From NCBI RefSeq assembly GCF_048269545.1, contig NZ_JBLXIJ010000002.1, forward strand, positions 310,001 to 374,000: a stretch of DNA of 64,000 nucleotides, read 5' to 3'. The first letter of the stretch is position 1; every line of letters starts with the position of its first letter. This document shows positions 9,079-17,536 of the stretch, piece after piece. A program made the position numbers and the translations under genes. The stretch comes from Halpernia sp048269545 (lineage in GTDB: Bacteria > Bacteroidota > Bacteroidia > Flavobacteriales > Weeksellaceae). The notes beneath the pieces are model-generated. The model saw only the letters and a program-made list of their open reading frames with translations. It searched no databases and was not told the DNA's origin.

Positions 9079-10506
9079 TTATACTTTAAGTTCTGATTTT
9101 AAATCAATTAAGTCGCGATACTTGTCCAACACTGGATTTATTTCATTCTTAATAAATTCCTCCGTTTGGATGGGAGCAAAGCCGATGAATTGTTTCGGAT
9201 CTAATCCATTTTTCAATTTTGACTTATCCAGTTTTAATGAACTATCATTTAAAATTCTTTCCAATAAATCATTTTCTAGACCTTGTTCTTTAACTTTTTT
9301 ACTGGCTTCCATTGAATGAACACGGATAATTTCGTGAATTTCTTGCCGATTTCCACCGGCTTTCACTTCTTCCATTATAATATATTCCGTTGCCATAAAG
9401 GGCAATTCTTCCTGAATATGTTTATTAATTCTGTTCGGATAAACCACCAAACCATTCATAATATTATTCCAAATTAATAAAATGGCATCAACTGCTAAAA
9501 ACGCTTGCGGAATGGTTAATCTTTTGTTTGCAGAATCATCCAAAGTGCGCTCAAACCATTGTGTGGCGGCAACCATCGCAGAACTTGTGGGTAAAGAAAT
9601 AACGAATTTTGCCAACGCACCAATTCTTTCGCTGCGCATGGGATTTCGTTTGTAAGCCATTGCTGAAGAGCCGATTTGACTTTTCTCAAACGGTTCTTCA
9701 ATTTCTTTTAAATTCTGTAAAAGCCTTAAATCATTAGAAAATTTATGCGCAGATTGTGCAATATTTGAAAGTAATGAAACTACTTTTGCATCAATTTTTC
9801 GATCGTAAGTTTGTCCAGAAACACCGAAAACATTAGAAAATCCAAATCTTTTTGATAATTCTTTATCTAAAAATTTAACTTTGGAATAATCACCGTCGAA
9901 AAGTTCTAAAAAACTCGCAGCAGTTCCAGTAGTTCCTTTCACGCCGCGAAAACGCAAAGTATCAATGAAAAATTCTAGTTCTTCAAAATCTAAAAGTAAA
10001 CTTTGAAGCCATAAAGTAGCGCGTTTTCCAACTGTTGTCAATTGTGCCGGTTGGAAATGTGTAAAACCAAGCGTTGGTAAATCTTTATATTCTAAAGCAA
10101 AAGTTGAAAGTGCTTTCATCACTGAAATCACTTTAGTTTTTAAAATTTTTAAACCGTCACGAATTTGAATTAAATCTGTGTTATCGCCTACAAATGCGGA
10201 AGTTGCTCCTAAATGAATAATGCCTTGCGCAGAAGGAGCGACATCACCAAAAGTGTGAACGTGCGCCATTACATCATGTCGGAATTTTTTTTCATAATCC
10301 GCAGCTACGTCGTAATCTATGTTTTCAATATTATTTTTGAGGTCGGAAATCTGCTCGTCGGTGATATTTAAGCCTAAATCCTTTTGAATTTCCGCCAAAG
10401 CCACCCAGAGTCTTCGCCAAGTTTGAAACTTGTTGTCTGGTGAAAAATTAAAAAGCATTTCTTCACTTGAATAACGCTCTTCAAGTGGGTTTTTATAAGA
10501 ATTCAT
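9079..10506 (-). CDS. purB: Adenylosuccinate lyase
   Basis: PurB acts twice in purine metabolism, cleaving SAICAR to AICAR and adenylosuccinate to AMP, each time releasing fumarate. The 475-residue protein belongs to the fumarase/aspartase superfamily. It has HDVMAHVHTFG, the TSAFVGDNTDL region, TLGFTHFQPAQLTT, and the superfamily signature SSAMAYKRNPMRSE (about residues 281-294), whose serine is the catalytic base in this family. It is the first gene of the minus-strand operon purB-purL-satD-DUF3307-purC-purF. A -7 promoter element lies 18 bases before the start codon. Confidence 0.97.
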   Translation of the reverse strand: MNSYKNPLEERYSSEEMLFNFSPDNKFQTWRRLWVALAEIQKDLGLNITDEQISDLKNNIENIDYDVAADYEKKFRHDVMAHVHTFGDVAPSAQGIIHLGATSAFVGDNTDLIQIRDGLKILKTKVISVMKALSTFALEYKDLPTLGFTHFQPAQLTTVGKRATLWLQSLLLDFEELEFFIDTLRFRGVKGTTGTAASFLELFDGDYSKVKFLDKELSKRFGFSNVFGVSGQTYDRKIDAKVVSLLSNIAQSAHKFSNDLRLLQNLKEIEEPFEKSQIGSSAMAYKRNPMRSERIGALAKFVISLPTSSAMVAATQWFERTLDDSANKRLTIPQAFLAVDAILLIWNNIMNGLVVYPNRINKHIQEELPFMATEYIIMEEVKAGGNRQEIHEIIRVHSMEASKKVKEQGLENDLLERILNDSSLKLDKSKLKNGLDPKQFIGFAPIQTEEFIKNEINPVLDKYRDLIDLKSELKV

Positions 10507-10524
10507 TTTAAATTTTTAATGACA

Positions 10525-10532
10525 CAAAAGTA
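10525..10532 (-). promoter_or_regulatory. -7 element of the purine operon
   Basis: The minus strand reads TACTTTTG, matching TAnnTTTG, 18 bases before the purB ATG. The predicted leader is only about a dozen bases, which leaves no room for a purine riboswitch. A -33 TTG at standard spacing was not found. Confidence 0.5.
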
Positions 10533-10671
10533 AGTTTTTAGAATTGAAAATAAAAGCCAAACTAACGTAAATAATTATTTTTTTTAAATATTATTTGAAG
10601 CCTATCAAATAAAGAAAATATTTAAAAATTTATTGATTTTTAGTAGTAAATTTAAAGATTAGATTTAAAAA

Positions 10672-12261
10672 ATGAAACCAGATTATATTATTATCGGCGC
10701 AGGATCTTCGGGAAGTGTTATTGCGAATCGTTTAACTGAAAGCCCAGAAAATTCTGTGTTATTAATTGAAGCCGGTGGAAAACCAAGTTTTTTTTCAAAA
10801 ATTCCTGGTTGGTACAGTTTACTGAATAACAGCAAAATGGATTGGGCTTTTTCTACGGAGCTTCAAAAATTTGTGAATAATCGGAAAATTTTTATTCCTA
10901 GAGGGAAATCTTTAGGCGGTTGTAGCGCGACAAATGCGATGGCTTATGTGCGTGGAAATTCTAACGATTATGATTCTTGGAAAGAAATGGGAAATGAAAG
11001 TTGGGATTACAAATCGATTTTAAAATATTTCAAAAAATCTGAAAACAACCACTCCTTTAATGATGAATTTCATGGTAAAAAAGGTGAATTAAATGTGTCA
11101 TTAAGAAAAGAATATCATAAATCCACTTATGCTTTTATTGAAGCTTGTAAAGAAAATGGATTAAATTTTAATGAGGATTATAATGGTGAAACGCAAGAAG
11201 GAAGTTCATTTTTACAATTTACGATTGATAAAAACATCCGTCAAAGTACATACGAAGTGTTTTTAAAACCGATTTCTTCCAGAGAAAATTTAGAAATTAA
11301 AACCAATTGTTTCGTAAAAAGAATATTAATTGAAAACGGAAAAGCAATCGGCGTTGAAATTTGGACGGGAAAAAATTCTTCAGAAAAAATTATGTGCAAT
11401 AAAGAAGTCATTCTTTGCCAGTCGCCACAATTATTAAAAGTTTCCGGAATTGGGCCAAAAGCGGAATTGAAAAAATTTAATATCAATTTAATTAAAGATT
11501 TACCCGCGGTTGGCGAAAATCTAAAAGACCACGTTTGGACAGGAACGAGCGATTTTAGTAAAGAAAAAGGTTTAAATAATATCATCAAAAAAACGGGTTT
11601 CGTAAGCAACTTATTTCAATATTTTAGAAAGAAAGAATCTTCGCTAAACCATTCTATCATTGAAACTACTTCTTTTTTTAAATCTTCCGAGGATAAAGAA
11701 ATCCCAGATTTACAATTTCATTTTTCGCCTTTACACATGGGAAATGATTACAAGTCTGATATGTACAATCCGTTTTCGCTGCCAAAAACTAATGGACACA
11801 CGATTTTGGCGATATTATTGCATCCGGAAAGTTCTGGTTCTATAAGATTAAAATCTTCTGATAGTCGGATTGTACCAATTATTCAGCCCAATTTTTTATC
11901 CAAAGAAAATGATTTAAAAAGATTAGTAATTGGTTTAAAAAAAGCAATGGAAGTAATGGATTCAAAAGAATTTGATGAAGTGAGAGAAAAGAAAATGAAT
12001 TGGCCGCCGAGAAATTCTACGGATGAAATTTTAACGGAACATATTAAAAAAACGCTGGAAACTTTGTATCATCCTGTCGGAACTTGCAGAATGGGAAATG
12101 GCGAAAATTCTGTGGTAAATGATAAATTGCAAGTTCACGGCGTAGAAAATCTTCGCATTGCGGATGCTTCTATAATGCCCGATATTATTACTGGAAATAC
12201 GAATGCGGCGTGTATTATGATTGGTGAAAAAGCTGCGGATATGATTTTAAATAATAAATAG
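10672..12261 (+). CDS. GMC-family FAD-dependent alcohol dehydrogenase (choline dehydrogenase-like)
   Basis: The 529-residue protein is a glucose-methanol-choline oxidoreductase. The FAD-binding motif YIIIGAGSSGSVIANRLTE opens the protein and VLLIEAGG ends the first beta-alpha-beta unit. GMC signature 1 is PRGKSLGGCSATNAMAYVRG (about residue 76). The catalytic His-Asn pair is seen in LYHPVGTCRMG and NTNAACIM near the C-terminus. Family members oxidise primary alcohols such as choline, long-chain alcohols or glycol ethers; the substrate here is not clear. The aldehyde dehydrogenase gene begins 67 bases later, so the pair probably takes an alcohol to the acid. There is no betI or choline transporter nearby, which weakens a glycine-betaine role. 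Confidence 0.9.
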   Translation: MKPDYIIIGAGSSGSVIANRLTESPENSVLLIEAGGKPSFFSKIPGWYSLLNNSKMDWAFSTELQKFVNNRKIFIPRGKSLGGCSATNAMAYVRGNSNDYDSWKEMGNESWDYKSILKYFKKSENNHSFNDEFHGKKGELNVSLRKEYHKSTYAFIEACKENGLNFNEDYNGETQEGSSFLQFTIDKNIRQSTYEVFLKPISSRENLEIKTNCFVKRILIENGKAIGVEIWTGKNSSEKIMCNKEVILCQSPQLLKVSGIGPKAELKKFNINLIKDLPAVGENLKDHVWTGTSDFSKEKGLNNIIKKTGFVSNLFQYFRKKESSLNHSIIETTSFFKSSEDKEIPDLQFHFSPLHMGNDYKSDMYNPFSLPKTNGHTILAILLHPESSGSIRLKSSDSRIVPIIQPNFLSKENDLKRLVIGLKKAMEVMDSKEFDEVREKKMNWPPRNSTDEILTEHIKKTLETLYHPVGTCRMGNGENSVVNDKLQVHGVENLRIADASIMPDIITGNTNAACIMIGEKAADMILNNK

Positions 12262-12328
12262 ACGAATGATTTTTATTAATTTAAAATAATTTTAGATTAA
12301 ATTCTCATCAAATTTTAAATAAAAAATA

Positions 12329-13690
12329 ATGGATTTTCAAGAAATATTAGATAGTCAGAAAAAATTTTTTCGAACTCAAAAAACAAAAGATATCAAGTTT
12401 CGAAAAGATAATTTGGAAAAATTAAAAAAATTGCTTTCAGATAATGAGAAACTTTTATTAGAAGGAATTTACAAAGATTTTGGTAAATCGAAATTTGACA
12501 CCATTTTAACGGAAATTTCTTTTGTGAAAAAAGATATTGAGTATTATATAAAAAATTTAAACTCACTTTCAAAACCGAAAAAAGTTTGGACAAACATTGT
12601 TAATCAATTGGGAAGCAGTAAAATTTATCCCGAACCTTTAGGAAATACATTTGTTATTGGAGCGTGGAATTACCCTTATCAACTATCACTTTCGCCGATG
12701 GTTGCAGCAATGGCGGCAGGAAATACCTGTATTTTAAAACCGAGTGAAATTGCATTTTATTCTTCCTCTGCGATGGCAAAAATTATTAATGAAAATTTTC
12801 CATCAAATTATTTATTCGTTGCGGAAGGCGGCGTTCCAGAAACTACAGAATTATTAAAATTAAAATTTGATAAAATATTTTTCACTGGTTCTACAACCGT
12901 TGGAAAAATAGTTTATGAAGCGGCTGCAAAAAATTTGACACCAGTAACTTTGGAATTAGGCGGAAAATCGCCTGCAATTGTGTCTAAAAATGCAGATTTA
13001 GATATTGCTGCAAAACGAATCGTTTGGGGAAAATTTTTAAATGCCGGACAAACCTGCGTGGCGACAGATTATATTTTGGTTGAGAATACTGTAAAAGATG
13101 AATTGATTAAAAATATTAAAAAATATTTAGATAAATTTCAATATACAGAAGGTTCTGAGCAATACACACAAATTATTAATGATAGAAATTTCGATAGATT
13201 AGTTAAATTAATCGATGAAAATAAAGTGATATTTGGTGGAAAAACTGATGCTTCAAAACGTTATATAGAACCAACCTTAATGGGAAATGTAAATTGGGAC
13301 GACGCGGTAATGCAGGAAGAAATTTTCGGCCCAATTTTACCGATTTTAACTTACACAAAATTTGAAGATGCTTTAGAACAAATTTCTGAACAAGAAAAAC
13401 CTTTGGCGGCGTATTTATTTACCGATAATTCTGCAGAAAAAGAGCTTTTTACGAATCGAATTTCTTTTGGAGGCGGTTGTATCAACGAAACCGTGATGCA
13501 TTTAGGAAATGACAATTTACCTTTTGGCGGCGTAGGAAGTTCTGGAATGGGACATTATCACGGGAAATTTGGATTTGATGCTTTTTCACATCAGAAATCT
13601 ATTTTAACTAAATCAACTTGGGGCGAACCGGATTTAAAATATCCACCGTACACGGATTCTAAATTGGATTGGATTAAAAAATTAATATAA
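12329..13690 (+). CDS. Aldehyde dehydrogenase, ALDH3-like
   Basis: This 453-residue NAD(P)-dependent aldehyde dehydrogenase oxidises aldehydes to carboxylic acids. Visible are the Rossmann segment VIGAWNYPYQLSLSPMVAAM, the cofactor region CILKPSE and FFTGSTTVGK, the general-base glutamate in LELGGKSP, and the catalytic cysteine in NAGQTCVATDY (about residue 238). The C-terminal SFGGGCINETVMH and LPFGGVGSSGMG are typical. The length, shorter than the roughly 490 residues of ALDH1/2, and the motif spelling point to the ALDH3/fatty-aldehyde group rather than to betaine-aldehyde dehydrogenase. It follows the GMC dehydrogenase gene and probably processes its product. Confidence 0.92.
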   Translation: MDFQEILDSQKKFFRTQKTKDIKFRKDNLEKLKKLLSDNEKLLLEGIYKDFGKSKFDTILTEISFVKKDIEYYIKNLNSLSKPKKVWTNIVNQLGSSKIYPEPLGNTFVIGAWNYPYQLSLSPMVAAMAAGNTCILKPSEIAFYSSSAMAKIINENFPSNYLFVAEGGVPETTELLKLKFDKIFFTGSTTVGKIVYEAAAKNLTPVTLELGGKSPAIVSKNADLDIAAKRIVWGKFLNAGQTCVATDYILVENTVKDELIKNIKKYLDKFQYTEGSEQYTQIINDRNFDRLVKLIDENKVIFGGKTDASKRYIEPTLMGNVNWDDAVMQEEIFGPILPILTYTKFEDALEQISEQEKPLAAYLFTDNSAEKELFTNRISFGGGCINETVMHLGNDNLPFGGVGSSGMGHYHGKFGFDAFSHQKSILTKSTWGEPDLKYPPYTDSKLDWIKKLI

Positions 13691-13703
13691 ACTTTTTCAA
13701 ATA

Positions 13704-13719
13704 TCTCTCGCAGATTTTA
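13704..13719. repeat. Degenerate dispersed intergenic repeat, copy 1
   Basis: The 16 bases TCTCTCGCAGATTTTA recur exactly at 17015-17030, also just downstream of a gene; both copies follow an AAATAT stretch. Similar 'TCTCGCAGATTT' intergenic tracts are, from memory, common in Chryseobacterium-type genomes. Further along, 13778-13800 reads ACCACAAAAGTAACAAAAGTGAG, another tract of that flavour. Confidence 0.5.
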
Positions 13720-13865
13720 AATATCAAAAAAAGGAAGATTTTAGTAGCCTTTGGAGTTTCAGAACTTCAGAATTAAACCACAAAAGTAACAAAAGTGAGA
13801 TGTTATAAAAGTTTCAAATGTTAATTTTTAAAGTTCTTAAAAGATTTTTGATTTCGTCAAAATTC

Positions 13866-13906
13866 AAAAAAGTCCCCGAAAATAATAATTCTCGGGGACT
13901 TTTTAT
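13866..13906. terminator. Strong bidirectional terminator
   Basis: AAAAAGTCCCCGA and TCGGGGACTTTTT form a long GC-rich stem with A and T tracts on either side. It lies between the convergent aldehyde dehydrogenase gene and the thioredoxin-like lipoprotein gene and can end transcription from both sides. Confidence 0.85.
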
Positions 13907-13925
13907 ATTTTAAATTTACATTAAA

Positions 13926-14510
13926 TTAGGATTTCGGAGCAAAATCTGAAAAGAATTTTTTCACTTTTTCTAAACTGTAACCTTTTCCGTCCTCCAAAAC
14001 TGCGCTGTCTTGTGTGTGAATTTGTTTTCCATTTTGGTCTAAAACGATGAAAACCGGATATCCATATTTTGCACCTGGATTACCATATTTTGAAAAAACT
14101 TTCTCATTTTTATTTTCTGGAGAATAATTCAAGTGATAATAAACATAATTCTCATCCACCAAATTTTTTAATTCTGACGTGGTTTGCACATATTTATTAA
14201 ATCGTAAACACCAAATACACCAGTTTCCACCGGCTTGGATCATGACATTTTTATTTTCTTTTTTAGCTTGTGCAACAGCTTCTGCAATTTTTTCTGTAGC
14301 ATTTTCCTCTGGATGATAAGGTTTTGGTAACGCAGCCAATTCTGCTTTTGCTGCAGCAATTTTCTCAGCCTTTATTGTTGCACTATCTTTTACTATTTTA
14401 GAACTATCTTGTGAAGTGGATTTAGAATTATCTACTTTGCTTTTTTGACAAGATGACAATGTGAAAGAAATCAAAGATAGACTACAAATTAATATTTTAA
14501 AATTTTTCAT
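13926..14510 (-). CDS. Thioredoxin-fold lipoprotein
   Basis: This 194-residue protein has an N-terminal lipoprotein signal ending in LSSCQKS (Cys about 20), then a Lys/Ser/Thr-rich linker to about residue 60. The rest is a thioredoxin-like domain: the strand NVMIQAGGNWC leads into the active-site motif CIWC (about residues 97-100), and the cis-proline region is GYPVFIVLDQNGK. It is expected at the cell envelope, reducing or isomerising disulfides or serving as a maturation factor. It resembles the thioredoxin_7/DUF255-like proteins common in Bacteroidota. It is transcribed alone and divergently from the lpxL-like operon. The partner protein is unknown. Confidence 0.85.
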   Translation of the reverse strand: MKNFKILICSLSLISFTLSSCQKSKVDNSKSTSQDSSKIVKDSATIKAEKIAAAKAELAALPKPYHPEENATEKIAEAVAQAKKENKNVMIQAGGNWCIWCLRFNKYVQTTSELKNLVDENYVYYHLNYSPENKNEKVFSKYGNPGAKYGYPVFIVLDQNGKQIHTQDSAVLEDGKGYSLEKVKKFFSDFAPKS

Positions 14511-14564
14511 TTTTTTTTTGTAAATATAAAACTTTTAGACCAAATATTATTTAAGCGTAATGTT

Positions 14565-14572
14565 TAACTTTG
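14565..14572 (+). promoter_or_regulatory. -7 element of the lpxL-like operon
   Basis: TAACTTTG matches TAnnTTTG and lies ten bases before the ATG of the acyltransferase gene, so the leader would be very short. Confidence 0.5.
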
Positions 14573-14582
14573 CAAATTAATT

Positions 14583-15458
14583 ATGAAATTTTTATTTAAA
14601 TTACTTTTACTTATTTCCCGTTTTCCATTGCGAATATTGTATTTATTTGCTGATGTTCTTTTTTTTACAAGTTATTATGTTGTTGGATATAGAAAGAAAG
14701 TGGTAACTCAGAATCTAATTAATTCATTTCCAGAAAAATCAAAATCTGAAATAAAAAATATTAAGAAAAAATTCTATCTTAATTTTTCGGATTATATCGC
14801 GGAAACAGCAAAATCTTTTACTATTTCGGAAACGGAATCAAAAGTTAGGATGCAACATCTAAACAGAGATATTTTTCAACAAGCAAAAATTGAAGGAAAA
14901 AATGTTATCTTATTAGCTGGTCATGTATTTAACTGGGAGTGGTTCAATGCTTTAACCACAATTGTTCCACAAGAACACAGTCATCCTGTTTACAGAAAAG
15001 TGAATAATAATTTTTGGGAAGAAAAAGTAAAAACCATTAGAAATAGTTTTGGAAATAAAGCCATAGAAGCTAAAGAAGTGATTCGACATATTTTACGAAA
15101 TCCAAATGATGGCAATTCAATTTATATGTTTGTGGCAGATCAGACGCCACATTCCAGTGAAGTGAACTACGGAATTAATTTTCTAAACCAAGCAACTCCA
15201 GCTTTTATTGGTTATGATAAATTAGCCACTCGTTTGGATTTGGTTTTTGTTTACTGTGAAATGAAAAAAGTAAAACGCGGTTTTTATCAAGTCAATTATT
15301 ATAGAATATTTCCCGATGGTGAAAAATTTCAAGAGTTTGAAGTGGTTAAAAAATTTCATAAACTTTTAGAAAATACAATAAATAAAAGACCAGATAATTG
15401 GCTTTGGTCGCACAGAAGATGGAAATACAGTGATTTAATTAAAAAATTAGAAAATTAA
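14583..15458 (+). CDS. Lipid A biosynthesis (LpxL/HtrB-like) acyltransferase
   Basis: The 291-residue inner-membrane protein belongs to the LpxL/HtrB/MsbB family, which adds secondary acyl chains to lipid A. A hydrophobic N-terminal anchor (about residues 1-35) is followed by LINSFPEKSKSEIKNIKKKFY and the catalytic HX4E motif within AGHVFNWEW (His about 118, Glu about 123). FVADQTPH and WLWSHRRWKY near the C-terminus are also typical. In Bacteroidota these enzymes may act on lipid A or on other amine-linked lipids, so the exact acceptor is uncertain. First of three genes spaced by only 4 and 6 bases with a glycosyltransferase and an exonuclease. Confidence 0.88.
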   Translation: MKFLFKLLLLISRFPLRILYLFADVLFFTSYYVVGYRKKVVTQNLINSFPEKSKSEIKNIKKKFYLNFSDYIAETAKSFTISETESKVRMQHLNRDIFQQAKIEGKNVILLAGHVFNWEWFNALTTIVPQEHSHPVYRKVNNNFWEEKVKTIRNSFGNKAIEAKEVIRHILRNPNDGNSIYMFVADQTPHSSEVNYGINFLNQATPAFIGYDKLATRLDLVFVYCEMKKVKRGFYQVNYYRIFPDGEKFQEFEVVKKFHKLLENTINKRPDNWLWSHRRWKYSDLIKKLEN

Positions 15459-15462
15459 TTAA

Positions 15463-16425
15463 ATGAAAATCAGTATTGCAATTTTAAATTGGAACGGTAA
15501 ATCTTGGCTTGAAAAATTTTTACCAAATGTGATTGAAAATTCACAAGAAGCAGATATTTTTGTGATTGATAATGCGTCAAATGATGATTCCGTTGTTTAC
15601 TTAAAAGAAAACTTTCCGAATGTTTCAGTTATAAAAAATTTAGAAAATTTAGGTTTTGCAGGTGGTTATAATGAAGGTTTAAAAGAAGTTACGAATGAAA
15701 TTTTTTGCCTTTTAAATTCAGATGTTGAAGTTACGGAAAACTGGTTGCAACCGATATTGGATTTATTTAAACAGAATAAAAATATTGCTGCAATCCAACC
15801 AAAAATTTTAGATTTTAATAGAAAAAATTATTTTGAATTTGCAGGAGCAGGAGGTGGATTAATTGATAATCTTGGATTTCCGTATTGCAGAGGAAGAATT
15901 TTTGAAGAATTGGAAGAAGATAAAGGACAATATAATGATGAAACTGAAATATTCTGGGCTTCTGGTTGCGCTTTTTTTATAAGAGCAGAAGATTTTAAAA
16001 AAATGAATGGTTTTGATGAACGTTTTTTTGCGCATCAAGAAGAAATAGATCTTTGTTGGAGATTAATAAATGACGGAAAAAAAATCTATTATTGCGGAAA
16101 ATCGGCGGTTTATCACGTCGGAGGAGGAACTTTAAATAAACAATCTGCACAGAAAACCTTTTTAAATATTAGAAATAACTTGAGTATGTTGCTCAAAAAT
16201 TTACCAAAAAAATCTCTAATTTGGATTTTGCCTTTTAGAATGGTTTTAGATGGTTTTGCAGGAATTTATTTTGGTTTAAAGAATGGTTTCTCTCATTTCA
16301 CTGCGGTTTTGAAAGCACATTTTGGGTTTTATAAACAATTTAATGGAACGCTTAAAAAACGCGGTAATTTTCAAACTGAAAAATATTATCAAACTAAATG
16401 GCTCATTTTTAAACATTTTTTCTAA
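15463..16425 (+). CDS. Family 2 glycosyltransferase (rhamnosyltransferase-like)
   Basis: The 320-residue protein is a GT2 (GT-A fold) enzyme. It starts with ISIAILNWNGKSWLEKFLP, the nucleotide-sugar binding strand, followed by VIDNASNDDSV and NLGFAGGYNEGL. The metal-binding region is LLNSDVEV (about residue 86), and the acceptor side has WASGCAFFIRAEDF and HQEEIDLCWRL. This set is typical of WbbL-like rhamnosyl or related transferases of surface polysaccharide. The C-terminal hydrophobic region suggests membrane association. It sits four bases after the lipid A acyltransferase gene, which supports a role in the outer surface glycans. Donor and acceptor cannot be read from sequence. Confidence 0.9.
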   Translation: MKISIAILNWNGKSWLEKFLPNVIENSQEADIFVIDNASNDDSVVYLKENFPNVSVIKNLENLGFAGGYNEGLKEVTNEIFCLLNSDVEVTENWLQPILDLFKQNKNIAAIQPKILDFNRKNYFEFAGAGGGLIDNLGFPYCRGRIFEELEEDKGQYNDETEIFWASGCAFFIRAEDFKKMNGFDERFFAHQEEIDLCWRLINDGKKIYYCGKSAVYHVGGGTLNKQSAQKTFLNIRNNLSMLLKNLPKKSLIWILPFRMVLDGFAGIYFGLKNGFSHFTAVLKAHFGFYKQFNGTLKKRGNFQTEKYYQTKWLIFKHFF

Positions 16426-16431
16426 TTAAAT

Positions 16432-16989
16432 ATGATAGATTTTTGCGCCATAGATTTTGAAACTGCAACAAATGATAGAAATTCTGCTTGTGAATTAGGA
16501 ATTTGTATTGTCGAAAATGGACAAATTATTGAGACTAAAAATTGGCTTATAAAACCACCAAGTTTTCCTTATTTTAATCCGTATAATATTGCAGTTCATG
16601 GGATTCAACCAAGTGAAGTTGCAAATGCACCAACTTTTGCAGACATTTGGTATGATGTGGAAGAAATGATGTACGGAAATTTAATGTTGGCTCATAATGC
16701 AGGTTTTGATGCGGGAGTTTTGAGAAGTTGCTTGGATTATTATGGAATCTTTAAACCAAAATTAAATTATTTATGCAGTATTTCTATTGCTAAAAAATCT
16801 TGGAAATCTCTGCCAAAATATGGTTTAAAAACGCTTGCAGAATTACACAATATACAATTCACACATCACAGAGCTGGAGCAGATGCGGAAGTTTGCGCAA
16901 AAATTGCTCTTCTTGGATTTGAACGTTTGTTACTTACAAGAAACGAAGAAGTTAATGAGAGTTTTAAGAAAAATTTGAAAGTTCTTTAA
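16432..16989 (+). CDS. DEDDh 3'-5' exonuclease (DnaQ-like)
   Basis: This 185-residue protein has the three exonuclease motifs of the DnaQ-like DEDDh group: Exo I CAIDFETA (Asp8, Glu10 region), Exo II LAHNAGFDAGVL (about residues 85-96), and Exo III HHRAGADAEVCA with the general-base histidine and final aspartate (about 145-156). It should remove nucleotides from 3' ends of DNA or RNA. There is no BRCT or helicase part, so it is a stand-alone exonuclease. It closes a three-gene run with the acyltransferase and glycosyltransferase genes, though it has no obvious functional link to them. Confidence 0.9.
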   Translation: MIDFCAIDFETATNDRNSACELGICIVENGQIIETKNWLIKPPSFPYFNPYNIAVHGIQPSEVANAPTFADIWYDVEEMMYGNLMLAHNAGFDAGVLRSCLDYYGIFKPKLNYLCSISIAKKSWKSLPKYGLKTLAELHNIQFTHHRAGADAEVCAKIALLGFERLLLTRNEEVNESFKKNLKVL

Positions 16990-17014
16990 ATTTTTTTAGT
17001 AAAACTTTAAATAT

Positions 17015-17030
17015 TCTCTCGCAGATTTTA
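17015..17030. repeat. Degenerate dispersed intergenic repeat, copy 2
   Basis: This is the same 16 bases as 13704-13719, here followed by CAGATTTAAA. It lies in the 63-base gap between the convergent exonuclease and apaG genes. Confidence 0.5.
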
Positions 17031-17052
17031 CAGATTTAAAAAAAATAGAATT

Positions 17053-17442
17053 TTAATTACTTAAAACTTCAGCTAATAAATTAAATTTCGGAATTATTAT
17101 TTCCAAACTATTTTCAGATTCTAAATCGGTAATAAAATAATTTCCAGACATTGTTCCCACTCCAGATCTTAGAATAACATTTGAAAAATAAGAAAAACTT
17201 TCACCTGGTAAAATGGTGGGTGTTAAACCAATTATTCCATCGCCTAAAACTTCCGTAAAACCAAAACCAACATCATAAATAATCCATTGTCTGCGGTTTA
17301 TTTTTACAGTAATTTCAGAATTATTTATAATTTCAATATTATAGCGAAACACAAATCTATTTTCTGAAGGAAAACTGTTTTTAACATCGTATTCTGGTTG
17401 AACATTAATGGTAATTCCGTGGGTAGTTTTTGTGTACATCAT
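17053..17442 (-). CDS. apaG: ApaG family protein
   Basis: The 129-residue, single-domain protein has the ApaG pattern: NVQPEYDVKNSFPSENRFVFRYNIEIINNS, split over strands of a fibronectin-III-like fold, then RRQWIIYD and EVLGDGIIGLTPTILPGESFSYFSNV with a glycine-rich nucleotide-binding-like stretch (GDGIIGLTP), and SGVGTMSGNYF. ApaG has been linked to Co2+ and Mg2+ homeostasis in enterobacteria, but its molecular function is not settled. The length agrees with the family (about 125-130). It lies alone between the exonuclease and sucB genes. Confidence 0.93.
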   Translation of the reverse strand: MMYTKTTHGITINVQPEYDVKNSFPSENRFVFRYNIEIINNSEITVKINRRQWIIYDVGFGFTEVLGDGIIGLTPTILPGESFSYFSNVILRSGVGTMSGNYFITDLESENSLEIIIPKFNLLAEVLSN

Positions 17443-17486
17443 TGTCTTTTTAAATTTAAAGCAAAAAGCCCGCCTTTTTTAAAATA

Positions 17487-17515
17487 AAAAAATCCCAAAA
17501 AATAATTGGGATTTT
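17487..17515 (-). terminator. Terminator of the sucAB transcript
   Basis: TCCCAA and TTGGGA form the stem around an A-rich loop; on the minus strand a run of T follows. It lies about 20 bases after the sucB stop. Confidence 0.65.
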
Positions 17516-17536
17516 AAAAATATTTAAATTAAAATT

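Noticed and set aside
10506..10560. A possible purine riboswitch in front of the purine operon.
   Set aside because: The promoter element leaves a leader of only about a dozen bases, too short for any riboswitch.
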